64,000 bases of DNA, taken from the NCBI GenBank assembly GCA_949752795.1, contig OX457056.1, forward strand, positions 98,602,942 through 98,666,941, written 5' to 3'. This DNA is from Hyperoodon ampullatus (lineage: Eukaryota > Chordata > Mammalia > Artiodactyla > Ziphiidae). Positions 36,800 to 50,224 of this stretch are shown here, piece by piece; the first letter of the stretch is position 1; every line of letters starts with the position of its first letter. A program made the position numbers and the translations under genes. Below the pieces are notes generated by a model. That model made no database searches. It was not told the DNA's origin and worked only from the letters and a program-made list of their open reading frames with translations.

Positions 36800-39363
36800 A
36801 TCAGTAAGTATACACCTATCAATAATCACTTTAAATTCCAATGGACTAAATGCTCCTATCAAATGACATAGAGTGGCTGATTCAATTAGAAAATGACCCA
36901 TCTATATGCTGCATGCAAAAGACTCATTTCAGAACTGAAGGCACACAAACAAAGTGAGGGTATGGAAAAGGGTATTCCATGCAAATAGAAGTTGAAAGAA
37001 ACCTGGGGTAGAAATACCCATATCAGACAAAGTAGACATTAAAACAAAATCTAAAATAAAATACAAAGAAGGGAATTACATAATGATAAAGGGAACAATT
37101 CAAGAAGAGGAGATAATGTTCCTAAATACATATGTACCTAATATAGGAGCACCTAAATATATAAAGCAAATATAACAGATAAAAAGGGAGAAATTGACAG
37201 TAATACAATAATAGGGAACTTTAATGCCCCACTAATATTAGTGGAAAGAAAATTAATAAGGAAACAATGGTCTTAAATGACACATTAAACAAAATAAAGT
37301 TAATATATATCTAGAGGACATTCCATCAAAAACATCAGAATACACATTCTTTTCAAGTGCACACAAAAGTTTCTCTGGGATAGATCACAAGCTAGGCCAC
37401 AAAACAAGTCTCAACAAATTTAAGAGGATACAAATTACATTAAGCATCTTTCTGACTAAAATGGTACAAAACTAGAAACCAATTAAAGAAAAATTGGGAA
37501 AAACACAAATACATGGAGAATGAACAACATACTCTTGAAAAACAATTGATGGGTCAATGAAGAATCAAAGAGGAAATCAGCAAACACCTTGGGAGAAATG
37601 AAAATAAAAATACAACTTTCCAAAATCTATGGGATCCAGCAAAAGGAGTTCTAACAGGGAATTCATACAGATACAGAGACAACTCAAGAAGCAAGAAAAA
37701 TCTCCAATAAGCAATCTAACCTACCACCTAAAGGAATTAGGAAAACAAGTGCAAAGAAAGCTTAAAGTCATCAAAAGGAAGGATATAATAAAGATCAGAA
37801 AGGAAATAAATAAAATAGAGACCAAAAAAAAAAACAAGTAGAAAAGATCAATGAAACGAAGAGTTGTTTACTTCCAAAAAGATTAATGAAACTGACAAAC
37901 CTCTAGCTAAGCTCATTAAGAACAAAAGGTAGAGGGCCCAAATAAACAAAATAATAAATGAAAGAGGAAATATTTCAACAGATAAAACATAGATACAAAA
38001 AATTATAAAGGAATACTGTAAACAGTTATATGCCAACAAATTGGATAACCTAGAAGAAATGAATAAATTCCTAGAAACATACATTCTTTCAAGATTGAAT
38101 CAGGAAGAAATAGATAATCTGAACAGAACAATTACTAGTATTGAATCAGTAATCAAAACACTCCCAATAAACAAAAATCCAGGACTGTATATCTTTACAG
38201 AAGAATTCTAACAAACATTATATGAAGAGTTAATAGCTATCCTTCTCAAACTATTCCAAAAAGTTGAAGAGGAGGGAACACTCTCAAATTCATTCTACAA
38301 GGTCACCTTTACCATGTTACCAAAACCAGACAAAACACTACAACAAAAGAAAATTGCAGGCCAATATCACTAATGAATATCAACTCAAAAATCCTCAACA
38401 AGTATTAGCAAACCAAATTCAACAATATATAAAATATCATAGACAATGATCAAGTGGGATTTATTCCAAGGGTGTAAGGATGGTTCAACATCTACAACTC
38501 AATCAATGTGATACAAAACATTAATAAAAGAAAGGAGAAAATCACATGATCATATTAATAGATGTAGAAAAAGTATTTGACAAAATTCAACAGCCATTCA
38601 TGATAAAAACTCCATCCAAAGTTGGTATAGAGGGACTATATCTCAACATCATTAAGACCATTTATGACAAACCCTCAGCTAACATGATACTCAATGATGA
38701 AAGCTGAAAGCTTTTCCTTTAAAATGAGGAAAAAGACAAGGACGCCCACTTTCACCGCATCTATTTAACATAGTATTAAGCCCTACCCACAGCAACCAGA
38801 AAGGAAAAAGAAATCCAAGGCATCTAAATTGAAAGGAAAGTAGTAAAACTGTCACTATTTGCAGATGATATGATACTATATTTAGAAATTCCCCAAATCT
38901 CCACCAAAATCTGTTAGAACTAATAAATTACTTCAGTAAAGTTGCAGGACAAAGATCAATGTACAGAAATCTTTTGCTTTTCTATAAGTAAAAATGAACT
39001 ATCAGAAAGAGCAAGCAAGAAAACAATCCCATTACAATCACATCAAAAAGAATAAAATACCTAAAAATAAACTTAACCAAGGAGGTAAAAGACATAAACT
39101 CAGAAAACTATGAAACACTGCTGAAGGGAATTGAAGTTGATACAAAGAATTGAAATGCTATCCTGTGTTCATAGATTCGAAAAATTAACATTGTTAAAAT
39201 ATCCAAGCTACCCAAAGCAATCTGCAGATTCAACCCAATTCCTATCAAAATTGAACTAGAACAAATAATCCTAAAATGTGTATGAAACCACAAAAGACCC
39301 CAAATAGCCAAAGCAAACTTGTGAATAAAGAACAAAGCTGGAGGTATCATATTCCTGAATTCA
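36800..39363 (+). pseudogene. L1 ORF2 remnant, left part, old element
   Basis: From CCTATCAATAATCACTTTAA (the start of the endonuclease domain) through RT sequence to the connecting region. FADD coding sequence is still visible near 38860 (TTTGCAGATGATATG). Many indels leave only short frames such as 37629-37841. It continues after the inserted L1, from 43861 to about 45070. Confidence 0.85.
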
Positions 39364-39459
39364 CCTCCAAACCAGGTTTACAACAAATGCTAAAGGAACT
39401 TCTCTAGGCAGGAAACACAAGAGAAGCAAAAAACACAAAATCAAACACAAATCAAGAAA

Positions 39460-42400
39460 ATGGTAACAGGAGAATACATATAGATAAATACCTTGAATGT
39501 AAATGGATTAAATGCTTCAACCAAAAGATGCAGATTGGCTGAATGGATACAAAAACAAAACCCGTATGTATGCTGTCTACAAGAGAAGCACTTCAGACCT
39601 AGGGACACATACAGACTGAAAGTGAGGGGCTGGAAAAAGATTTTCCATGCAAATGGAAATCACAAGAAATCTGGAGTAGCAATACTCACATCAGATATAA
39701 TAGACTTTAAAATAAAGACTGTTACAAGAGATAAGGAAGGACACTACATAATGATCAAGAGATCAACCCAAGAAGTACATAACAATTATAAATATTTATG
39801 CACCCAACACAAGAGCACATCAATACATAAGGCAAATGCTAACAGCCATAAAAGTGGAAATTGACAGTAACACATTAATAATGCAGGACTTTAACACCCC
39901 ACTTACACCAATAGAGAGATTATCCAGACAGAAAACAAAGAAGGAAACACAAGCTTTAAATGACACAATAGACCAGATAGACTTAATTGATATTTACAGG
40001 ACATTCCACCCAAAAGTGGGAGAATACACTTTCTTCACAAGTGCACATGGAACGTTCTCCAGGATAGATCACATTTTGGGTCACAAATGAAATCTTGGAA
40101 AATTTAAGAGAGTTGAAATTGTATCAAGCATTTTTTCCAACCAAAACGCTATGAGATTAGAAATCAATTACAGAAAAAAAAATGTTAGAAACACAAACAA
40201 ATGGAGGCTAAAAACAGTGCGCTGCTAAATAACAGAGATCATTGAAGAAATCAAAAAAGAAATTTAAAAAATACCTAGAAAAAAATAACAACAAAAACAT
40301 GACAATCCAAAACCTATGGGATGCAGCAAAAGCAGTTTTAAGAGCGAGTTTTATAGCAATTCAAGCTCACCTCAAGAAAAAAGAAAAATCTCAAATAAAC
40401 AATCTAACGTTACACCAAAAAAAACAAGAAAAAGAAGAAAAAAGAAAGCTCAAAGCTAGTAGAAGGAAAGAAATCATAAATATCAGAGAACAAATGAATA
40501 GAAATGAAGAAAACAATAGCAAAGATCAATAAAATTAAAAGTTGGTTCTTTGAGAAGGTAAACAAAATTGATAAGCCTTTAGCTAGATTAACAAAAAGAA
40601 AAAGGTAGAGGACTCAAATCAATAAAATTAGAAATGAAAAAGGAGAAATTACAACTGACACCGCAGAAATACAAAGGATCATAAGGGACTACTACAAGCA
40701 ACTATATGCCAATAAAATAGACAACCTGGAAGAAATGGACAAATTCTTGGAAAGGTACAACTTTCCAAGACTGAACCATGAAGAATTAGAAAATATATGC
40801 AGACCAATCACAAGCAATGAAATTGAAACTGTAATGGAAAATCTTCCAACAAACAAAAGTTCAGGATCAGATGGCTTCACAGGCAAATTCTTTCAAACAT
40901 TCAGAAAACAGTTAACCCTATACTTCTAAAACTCTACCAAAAATTGCAGAAGGAGGAACACTCCCAAACTCGTTCTACTAGGTCACCATCACCCTGATAC
41001 AGAAAACAGACAAAGATATCACAAAAAAGTAAATTACAGGCTAATGTCACTGATGAACACAGATGTAAAAATCTTCAACAAAATTCTAGCAAACAGAATT
41101 CAACAACACATTAAAAAGATCATACACCATGATCTAGTGGGATTTACCCCAGGGATACAAGGATTCTTCACTATATGCAAATCAATCAATGTAATGCATG
41201 ATATCAGCAAATTGAAGAATAAAAAACATATGATAATCTCAATAGATGCATAAAAAGTTTTTGACAAAATTTAACACTGACCTATGACAAAAGATCTCCA
41301 GAAAGTGGGCATAGAGGGAACCTATCTCAACTTAATAAAGACCATATATGAGGAACCTACAGCAAACATCATTCTCAATGGTGAAAAACTGAAAGCATTT
41401 CCTCTAAGATCAGGAACAAGACAAGAATGACTACTTTTGCCACTGTTATTCAACATAGTTTTGGAAGCCCTAGCCATAGAAATCAGAGAAGAAAAATAAA
41501 TAAAAGAAATACAATTTGGAAGAGAAGGAGTAATACTGTCACTGTTTGCAGATGACATGGTACTATACATAGAATATCCTAAAGGTGCCACCAGAAAACT
41601 ACCAGAACTAATCAATGAATTTAGTCAAGTTGCAGGATATAAAATTAATGCACAGAAATCTCTTGCATTCCTATATGCTAACAATGAATAATCTGAAAGA
41701 GAAATTAAGGAAACAATCCCATTTACCATCACAACAAAAAGAATAAAATACCAGGAATAAACCTACCTAAGGAGGAAAAAGACCTGTACTCAGAAAACTA
41801 TAAAACACTGATGAAAGAAATCAAAGGTGACACAAACAGATGGAGAGATATACTATGTTCCTGGATTGGAGGAATCAATATTTTGAAAATGACTCTACTG
41901 CCCAAAGCAATCTACAGATTCAATGCAATCCCTATCAAATGATCGTTGGCATTTTTCACAGTACTAGAATAAAAATTTCATAATTTGTATGGAAACACAA
42001 AAGACTCCAGATAGCCAAAGCAATCTTGAGAAAGAAAAATGGAGCTGGAGGAATCAAGCTCCCTGACTTCAGACTATACTACAAAGCTACAGTAATCAAG
42101 ACAGTATTGTACTGGCACAAAGACACAAATGTACATCAATGGAACATGATAGAAAGCCCAGAGAAACCCATGCACATATGGTCACCTTATTTTTGATAAA
42201 GGAGGCAAGAATATACAATGGAGAAAAGACAGCCTCTTCAATAAGTGGTGTTGGGAAAACTCGACAGCTACATGTAAAAGAATGAAATTAGAACACTCCC
42301 TAACACCATATACAAAAATTAACTCAAAATGGATTAAAGACCTAAATATAAGACCAGACACTATAAAACTCTTAGAGCAAAACATAGGAAAAACACTCTT

Positions 42401-43488
42401 TGACATAACTCACAGCAAGATCTTTTATGACCCACCTCCTAAAGTAATGAAAATAAAAACAAAAATAAGCAAATGGGACCTAATGAAATTTAAAAGCTTT
42501 TGCACAGCAAAGGAAACCGTAATCAGGATGAAAAGACAAGCCTCATAATGGGAGATAATATTTGCAAATGAAGCAACTGACAAAGGATTAATCTCCAAAA
42601 TATACAAACAGCTCATGCAGCTTAGTTTCAAAAAAACAAACAACCCAATCTAACAATGGATGGAAGAGCTAAATAGATATTTCACCAAAGAAGACACACA
42701 GATGGCCAAGGGGCACATGAAAAAATGATCAACATCACTAATTATTAGAGAATTGTAAATCAAAACTACAATGAGTTTCACCTCACACTGGTCAGAATGG
42801 TCATCATCAAAAAACCTACAAACAGTAAATGCTGAAGTTGGTGCAGAGAAAAGGGGACCCTCTTGCTCTGTTGGTGGGAATGTAAATTGATGCAGCCACT
42901 GTGGTGAACAGTATGGAGATCCTTTAAAAAACTTAAAATAGGGCTTCCCTGGTGGCGCAGTGGTTGAGAGTCCGCCTGCCGATGCAGGGGACACGGGTTC
43001 GTGCCCCGGTCCTGGAAGATCCCACATGCCGTGGAGCGGCTGGGCCCGTGAGCCATGGCCGCTGAGCCTGCACGTCCAGAGCCTGTGCTCCGCAACGGGA
43101 GAGGCCACAACAGTGAGAGGCCCGTGTACCGCAAAAAAAAAAAAAAAAAAAAAAACTTAAAATAGAACTACCACATTACCCAGGAAACCCACTACTTGGC
43201 ATATACCCTGAGAAAACCATATTTCAAAAACACACAGGTACCCTAATGTTCATTGCAGAACTATTTACATTAGCCAGGACATGGAAACAATCTAAATGTC
43301 CATCAACAGATGAATGGATAAAGAATATCTGGTACATATACATATACATATGGAATTACTCAGCCATAAATATAAATGAAATTGGGTCATTTGTAGAGAT
43401 GTGGATGAACCTAGACTCTGTCATTCAGAGTGAAGCAAGTGAGAAAGAGAAAAACAAATATCATATTAATGCATATATGTGGAATCTA
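39460..43488 (+). pseudogene. L1 ORF2 of the younger nested element, broken
   Basis: ATG 39460 is followed by an in-frame TAG at codon 8. The endonuclease frame at 39493-39864 then reads MNVNGLNASTKR and LQEKHF (usual LQETHF), so the catalytic Glu is kept while its Thr neighbour is Lys. Later frames include 39836-40090 with SRIDHILG, 40735-40929 and 41044-41253. The palm FADD coding sequence is present near 41549. Several stops and indels occur, and a SINE splits the C-terminal region. No product is possible. Confidence 0.9.
42941..43149 (+). mobile_element. tRNA-derived SINE (CHR-2-like), third nesting level
   Basis: GGGCTTCCCTGGTGGCGCAG start, B-box GGTTCGTGCCC, pure A tail. A 15-bp repeat AAAAAACTTAAAATA flanks it at 42926-42940 and 43150-43164. 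It keeps many CpGs (GGTTCGTG, TGCCGTGGAGCGG), so it looks young. Confidence 0.95.
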
Positions 43489-43830
43489 GAAAAATGGTAC
43501 AGATGTACATATTTGCAGGGCAGGAATAGAAACACAGACATAGAGAACAGACGTGTGGACACAGGGGAAGGGGAGGGTGGCATGAATTGGGAGATTAGGC
43601 TTGACATAAATACACTACCATGTGTGAAATAGATAGCTAGTGGGAATCTGCTGTATAGCATAGGGAGCTCAGCTTGGTGGTCTGTTATGACCTAGATGGG
43701 TGAGATGGGGGGAGAGGGAGGGGATATATGTATATATATATCTGATTCATTTCACTGTATAGCAGAAACTAACACAACATTGTAATGCAATTATACTCTA
43801 ATAAAAAAATAAAGTGGAAAAACATTAAAA

Positions 43831-44877
43831 AAAGCTGGAGGTATCATATTCCTGAATTCAAACTATACTACAAAACTACAGTAATCAAAACAGCATGGTA
43901 CTCACAAGGAAAAAAATATCAACCAAAAAAACCCAGATCACTGGAAAATAATACAGAGTCTGGAAATAAAGCCATACACATATGGTCAATTATTCTATGA
44001 TAAGGTAGGCAAAAATATACAACATTGGAATAGATAGCATCTTAAATAAGTGGTGTTGGGAAAACTGTACAGCTGCATGTAAAATAATAAAATTAGAACT
44101 TTTTCTCATGCCAAAACAAAAATTCATAATGGATTAAAGACTTAATTTCAGACTAGGAACCATTAAACTCCTAGATGAAACATGGCGCTAGACTCTTTTG
44201 TAAATCTTAACCATATTTGGGGGGGTATCTGTCTCAGGAAAGGAAAACAAAATAAAAAATAAACAAACAAACAAAAAACTTAAAAGCTTTTTCACAGTGA
44301 ATAAAACTATCAATAAAATGCAAAGATGATATACAGTATGGGAGAATATGTTTGCAAATGATATGTTTGATAAGGAGTTAATACCTGATATTTTAAAAAC
44401 TCATAGAATTCAATACCAATAAATAAACCAAACAACCTGATTAAAAAATGGATAAAAGACCTGAACAGACATTTTCCAAAGGAGATGTACAGATGGCCAA
44501 AAACACATGAAAAGTTGCTCTACATCACTAATAATCAGCGAAATGCAAATCCAAACCAGTCAGAATGGCTATCATCAAAAAGTCAACAAGTGATAAATGT
44601 CAGCAGGAATATGGAGAAAATGGAACCCTAGTTCACTGTTTGTGGGAATGTAAATAGGTACAGTCACTACAGAAATAGTATGGAGGTTCCTGAAAAAAAT
44701 AAATATAGAACTATTATAAAATCCAGCAATTCCATTTCTGTGTTTATATCTGAAAAAAATGAAAACACTAATTGGAAAAGATATATGCAACCCAATGTTC
44801 ATAGTAGCATCATTTACAATACCTAACATATGGAAGCAACCCGTGTCCATCAGCAGATGAATGGATAAAGTAATGTG

Positions 44878-44913
<36 letters not shown>

Positions 44914-45369
44914 GAATATTATTCAGCCATAAAAAAGAATGAAATTTTGCCATTTGCAACAACATGGATGGACCTGGAGGGTATTATGCTTGGTGAAGTA
45001 AGTCACACAGAAAAAGACAAATACTGTATGTTTTCACTTATATGTGGGATCTAAAAAATAAAACAAATGAATGAATATAACAAGACAGAAACAGATTTAT
45101 AAACACAGAGAACAAACTAGTGGTATCAGTGGGAATATGGGTCTGGGAGGGGCAAGATAGGGGAAGAGTATTAATAGGTACAAAGTGTTAGGTATAAAAT
45201 AAGTAATATACAAGGCTGTAATATACACCATAGGAAACATAACCAATATTTTATTTTAACTTTAAATGGAGTAGAACCTATAAAATTATTGAATCAATCT
45301 GTTGTATGCTTAAAAATAATATAACATTGTAAATCAACGATGTTTTAATTAAAAGAAGGAATTTTACAG
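43831..45369 (+). mobile_element. Old full-length L1, right part
   Basis: Resumes with the 30-base target copy and continues with ACTATACTACAAAACTAC. It covers the C-terminal part of ORF2, then the 3' UTR, and ends in TTTAATTAAAAGAAGGAATT before the right 14-bp repeat at 45370-45383. A (CA)n run at 44880-44912 lies where the L1 coding sequence normally has an ACATATATACAATGGAATA segment. Confidence 0.88.
44880..44912. repeat. (CA)n microsatellite inside the old L1
   Basis: About 16 CA units that grew within degenerate ORF2 sequence just before GGAATATTATTCAGCC. Confidence 0.92.
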
Positions 45370-45383
45370 AAAAATGTTATTTT

Positions 45384-46439
45384 TAGCACTTTTGTTAAAC
45401 ATGTTATTTTAACATGTTATGTTCACAGGCTATACCAGAAACCATTATTCAATCTAAAATAAAGTTAAATTGTTCAACTCTCTTGTAAACTAATAGGAAA
45501 TATAATGTTTTAAACTCATATTTTATATTTTATAATGCTATATATTACATGATATATTTTAATTTAATGTTACAGTAAAGCTTTCAAAAAGGCAAATTTA
45601 ATCCATGTAGATAGTGGAAGTGAACAAAAATTAGAGGATCTTACAAATAATTTCTGTCACAATCTCTCCAGGATACAAAAGATAAATTCCTCAGTTTTAG
45701 TGAAAATTTTTGTCTTTATGCCTAATTTCAATATGAAATAATTTATTTTATTAGGTTTTAAGAAGAATGAAAAATATGTCTAAAAACAAATGTTCTGTCA
45801 ATACTTTGATGTAGGAAAATATAGAAGAATGTATATGAAACAAGTAAATATGTTTAGAAAGTTAAATATATAACATAAGTAAATGTGTTCTGTATGCAAT
45901 CTATAAGGCAATTTTTTTCCCAGTATGATGTATGATCTAATGTAGATTGCTACTTCATTTTCTCATGATTGCAAAAGATAAGGAAATATTATTTTATACA
46001 TATTTCCATAAATAATACATTATTTTCAAACACACTACTCACTGAGGTATAATATCCATGTACTTTATTAGTTCCCTTTTTGTTTTAGCCTCTTGCATTG
46101 TGATATTATCAGCCCAGTCTTAACAAATTGTTAAAATAAACATTAAGCCAGAACAGAGTTTTGAAAATTAAATAGGTGCACAGGGGCAAAGTCATTGCAA
46201 GCCTAACATCCCTAGCATGTTACTATGATATTCAGCCAACAAGAAAGTTCAGCCAAACTTAGAAATACAGTACTAGACATGAATTTATATATAGATATTT
46301 TAATCTAAATCTGTTTTAATTCCTTCTTTTGAAGACATTTTTATAAAATAAACAAGTTCAGAAGTCAAAATTTAATCATTCTTATAAAAAGTGAAGTAGA
46401 TATAAGAGAAATAATATTTTTACTGAAATGGAAAAAATA
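45384..46439. other. Unrecognised AT-rich sequence
   Basis: No gene or nameable repeat. Confidence 0.5.
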
Positions 46440-48320
46440 ACACTTCAGACAAAGAAGTAGGAATTTTCACTGAAACAATTGTAAAAATATATATTCATTT
46501 CTGAATGTTGGGTTATTACTTAACATTTGTCCATAATTTTCCCTTATTCTTTTAATATCTGTCTTCTGGCATCCATTGTTCCTGATGAGAAGTCAACAGT
46601 TAATCTTACTGCACATGATGAATCAGTAATGAGTCCTTTCAATGTTGATAATACCAGGATTTTTCTCTTTTCCTTTTCATAGTTTTATTTCAGTTTGTCT
46701 AGGAGTGAATCTCTCTGAGTTTAGCTCACTGAACTTTTAGATGTGTACATGAATGTTTTTCATAAAATTTGTGGAGTTATGGATATTATTTCTTCAAACA
46801 TATTGTCTGTCCCTTATCTCTCTCCTCTCCTTCTGGGACATTCATCACAAGCATCCCAGTTTGACAGTGTCTCATAAGTGTCTGAGCCTCTGTCCATTAT
46901 TTATTAGTTCTTTTTTCATTCTCCTTTTAGACTAAATTAGGTCTAATAATTTGGCTTCAAGTTTTGCTGACTTTTTCTTTTGCCTCAAATCTTTTACTGA
47001 ACCAGTCTAGTGAATTTTTCATTACAGTTATTGCATGTTTCCACTCCAGTTATTTCTACTTGTTTTTCTTTTCTTTTTTAAATTATGTCTCTTTAGTGGT
47101 TTTCTTTATTTGATGAGTCATTGTTGTCATGCATGCCTCTAATTCTTTAAGCATGGTTTTCTTTGGTTCTTTGAACATATTTTTAACAGCTATTTTGAAG
47201 TTTTTGTTTATCAAATCTAATAGCTGTGTTCTGATATACTTTTCACTGTTTTTGTTTTTCCTGTGTATGGCCACACTCTCCTGTTTCTTTGCATGTTGAT
47301 ATTTTGTTATTGTTGATACCTAGACATTTTAGATAATATATTGCAGCAAGACTGGATGCAGATTCCCCTTACCAAAATTATTTTTTGTTTTAATTTGTTT
47401 GTTTAGTGACTCTCCTGAATCAATTCTACAGAAACTATCTCCTCTACTATGCACAGTAATTGATATTTTTCTCATTTTTTATTTTTTTTTCATATTTAGA
47501 TTTTTTATATGAGTTTCCTTGACCAGCCAGTGGGTCAGCATAACACATTGGTTAGCCAATTTTTACTCTGAAGTTGGACTTAAATACCTTGAAATATTTG
47601 GCTCAAGTAAGTTAGCAAATAAGGCTTGGGAGGGAGCATCATTTGTAGTTCATAGAGTTTACAAGTCTGATCCAGACTTTTTGCTTGTTCAGGATTTCAT
47701 ATTCAGCTGGGGATGAGTATAAAAATGGAGCACTTTCCAGTCTCTTCTGAATAGTATCCTGTGCTTTGCATGCAAGAAGGCTTCCAAGTTCTGAGTAATG
47801 TGTGAAAGCCTATCAAAACCCCTTATGGCCAGCTTGTTCCCCAGGTCTTTCTGTAAGGTATTTACTGGTCTCTTGCTTGCCCCAACCTATACTGAATACT
47901 CAGGCAGCTGTGGTGTTGGCCTACCCCAACTGCCACCGAAACCACTATTATTTTCAACAATGACTCTACATATGGGGCTTTTCCTTCGAGTTTAATATCA
48001 GATAAATCAGCCTGCTCTGGTGGCAGTGAGGCTCTAGTCCTTTTAGTTATTGCCAAGGAAGAGGTGGAAGGGCATGGGGGATGGAAGAAGCCCCATGTAA
48101 AAATGCCACAAACACCCACTGCTTTGATTGAGTTTTGGTTGTTTTCCTTGAATAAATGCTTTCCAATTTATTGTATACCTCTGATTACTGTCCAGAATTG
48201 TGAGACGATAGTTTTGATAACTGTGTCCAGTTTTCATCATTGCTTTTTGGTAATGAGATTTGTTACCTCCTCACTCCACTATATGAGTATTCACTATTTC
48301 TTTTAAGTATTAGAAAACGT
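46440..48320 (-). mobile_element. Ancient L1M/L1ME-like fragment, antisense
   Basis: CTGTCTTCTGGCATCCATTG, then TTATTTCTTCAAACATATTG, TCTCTCCTCTCCTTCTGGGA and TGGTTCTTTGAACATATT occur in the order known from old mammalian L1 (L1ME-type) sequence in reverse orientation. No open frame remains. Exact ends are uncertain. Confidence 0.5.
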
Positions 48321-49617
48321 GATTGTATATTAGATCTTTATTTATTTTTTGGATCTCTTTTAAAATGTTGTTTTATATTAGCATATTTGTTCATTTTAAT
48401 TTGAATTGTTTGAGCTTTATACATCAAGAGACACTTTATTATTAGCTTTGCAAGCACATTTCATTATTTTGTTGTTTTCTTTGTTATATTCCATATATGT
48501 ATATATTTTTACAGGTAGATGATTTTCATTTTATGTAGTCAAATATGTAATGACTTTTTAATGGAGCTTTAATTTTGCAGAAGTCTTCCCTACACTGATA
48601 CCAACAATATTTTCCAATATTTTTCATATTTCCAATATATTTTATTGAAACTTAAAACTAAATCCATAATCTTGATGGACTATCTTTTTGATGTATGATA
48701 TTTAGGGGGAATCTATTTTGTTGTTAAATGCTCAGTCAATCATTATATCACCATAATTTATCAGTAATTTATTTTTATTCTAATGATATAAAGTAACTTT
48801 TTGTATAACAAATACATTTAGAAACTGTGTCCCCTTTCCTTTTACATTAAATTCTCTTACTATCTATCTAATTTTACATATTGTAAGACACACTATCACT
48901 TTTTTCTAATTATTCAAACAGTTTTCTTGTTTTAAGGAACTTAGAAACATATATAGATTTATTTCAATCATATTTCATCAGTGTCATACCTATATTACAA
49001 CTTGCTTGTTTCAGTGAATGTCTATAAACATATAATAATAGAACTTTAATAGCTGCATATTACATTGAATGAGTTGTAAAAATTTTTGTCAACTATTTCC
49101 TTCTTTTGGAAATTTGGATTATTTTCCAAAATTTTATTCAGACAAATATCACTATAATCAATATTTTTATTATAAAATTTTTGGACACTTGTCCAATTAT
49201 TTCTTGATACATTTAACTAAATTGTCCTTTTAGTTCTAAAATGTTTGACATGACTTTTGGGAAATTTATTTATAGGCAATCGTATCTACAAACCAATACT
49301 GGTTTTTCCTCCTTTCTAATGATTCTATCTCATTTCCTATTTCAGGGCTATCAAAGTGACTACAACAATGTAGGGTGATAATGGTGATAGTAGTCATATC
49401 TGTTCTGCTTCTGAATTTAATAGAAATGATCAAATGTTGCTAGGTTAATTATAGATACATTAAACTTTTGTGATTAATTTTGCTTATAAAGTTAAGAAAA
49501 TATACTTCTAAGTCAAAAAGCATTTTTATCAAGAGTGTCACACTCTTTAAAGGTTATTATCTATAGGAATGGCAATTTTCCTCTCCCTTCCTTCTGCTGT
49601 CTCCTTCTTTATCATTC
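48321..49617 (-). mobile_element. Mosaic of ancient antisense L1 pieces
   Basis: Parts such as TTTGAGCTTTATACATC, GCAGAAGTCTTCCCTAC, GATGTATGATATTTAGG and CTATTTCAGGGCTATCAAAG resemble reverse-strand ORF2 and 3' UTR of old L1. Strongly diverged, boundaries not resolvable by eye. Confidence 0.4.
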
Positions 49618-49627
49618 AATTATGATG

Positions 49628-50214
49628 CTGTTGCAACACTATTAAGAATAGCCAAGACATGGAAAAAACCTAAACGTCCATTGACAGAGGAATGGATAAA
49701 GAAGATGTGGTACATATATACAATGGAATACTACTCAGCCATAAGAAAGAACACAATAAAGAACACAATAATTTGCAGCAACATGGATGCAACTAGAGAT
49801 TATCATACTAAGTGAAATAAGTCAGAAAGAGAAAGACAAATACCATACGATATCACTTATATGTGGAACCTAAAATATTACACAAATGAACCTATCTATG
49901 AAACAGAAACAGAATCACAGACATAGAGAACAGACTAGGTTGCCAAGAGGAAGGGGGTTGGGGGAGGGATGGAGTGGGAGGTTGGTGTTAGAAGCTGTAA
50001 TCTTTTATATATAGAATGGATAAACAACAAGGTCCTACAGTATAGCACAGATAACTATATTCAATATCCTGTGATAAACCATAATGGAAAAGAATATTTT
50101 AAAGAAGCATGTATATATGTGTATAACTGAATCACTTTGCTGTACAGCAGTAAATGACACAACATTGTAAATCAACTATACTTCAATTAAAAATATTAGC
50201 ATTATAGTATTAAA
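49628..50214 (+). mobile_element. Short 5'-truncated L1 3' end
   Basis: Only the last ORF2 codons (around AAGAATAGCCAAGACATGGA) and the 3' UTR are present, ending in TTCAATTAAAAATATTAG. A 10-bp repeat AATTATGATG at 49618-49627 and 50215-50224 is a good target-site duplication. Confidence 0.85.
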
Positions 50215-50224
50215 AATTATGATG

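Larger units (their letters stand above)
34215..39363 (+). mobile_element. Old full-length L1, left part
   Basis: Begins GGGGAGGAGATCAAGACGGT, an L1 5' end. The 5' UTR runs to about 35445, then come ORF1 and ORF2 remnants. It is interrupted at 39363 by a younger L1 and resumes at 43831/43861. The 14-bp repeat AAAAATGTTATTTT at 34201-34214 and 45370-45383 bounds the whole element. Without the insert it is about 6.66 kb, a normal full-length L1. ORF divergence is much higher than in the younger copies. Confidence 0.9.
39364..43830 (+). mobile_element. Younger L1, 5'-truncated, inserted in the old L1
   Basis: Starts inside the last codons of ORF1 (coding for LQQMLKELL) and continues through ORF2 and the 3' UTR to an A-rich tail. 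An identical 30-base segment occurs at 39334-39363 and 43831-43860, both beginning AAAGCTGGAGGTATCATATT; it is the target-site duplication and marks the join. A SINE interrupts this element at 42941-43149. Without the SINE and its extra target copy the insert is about 4.24 kb. Confidence 0.93.
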
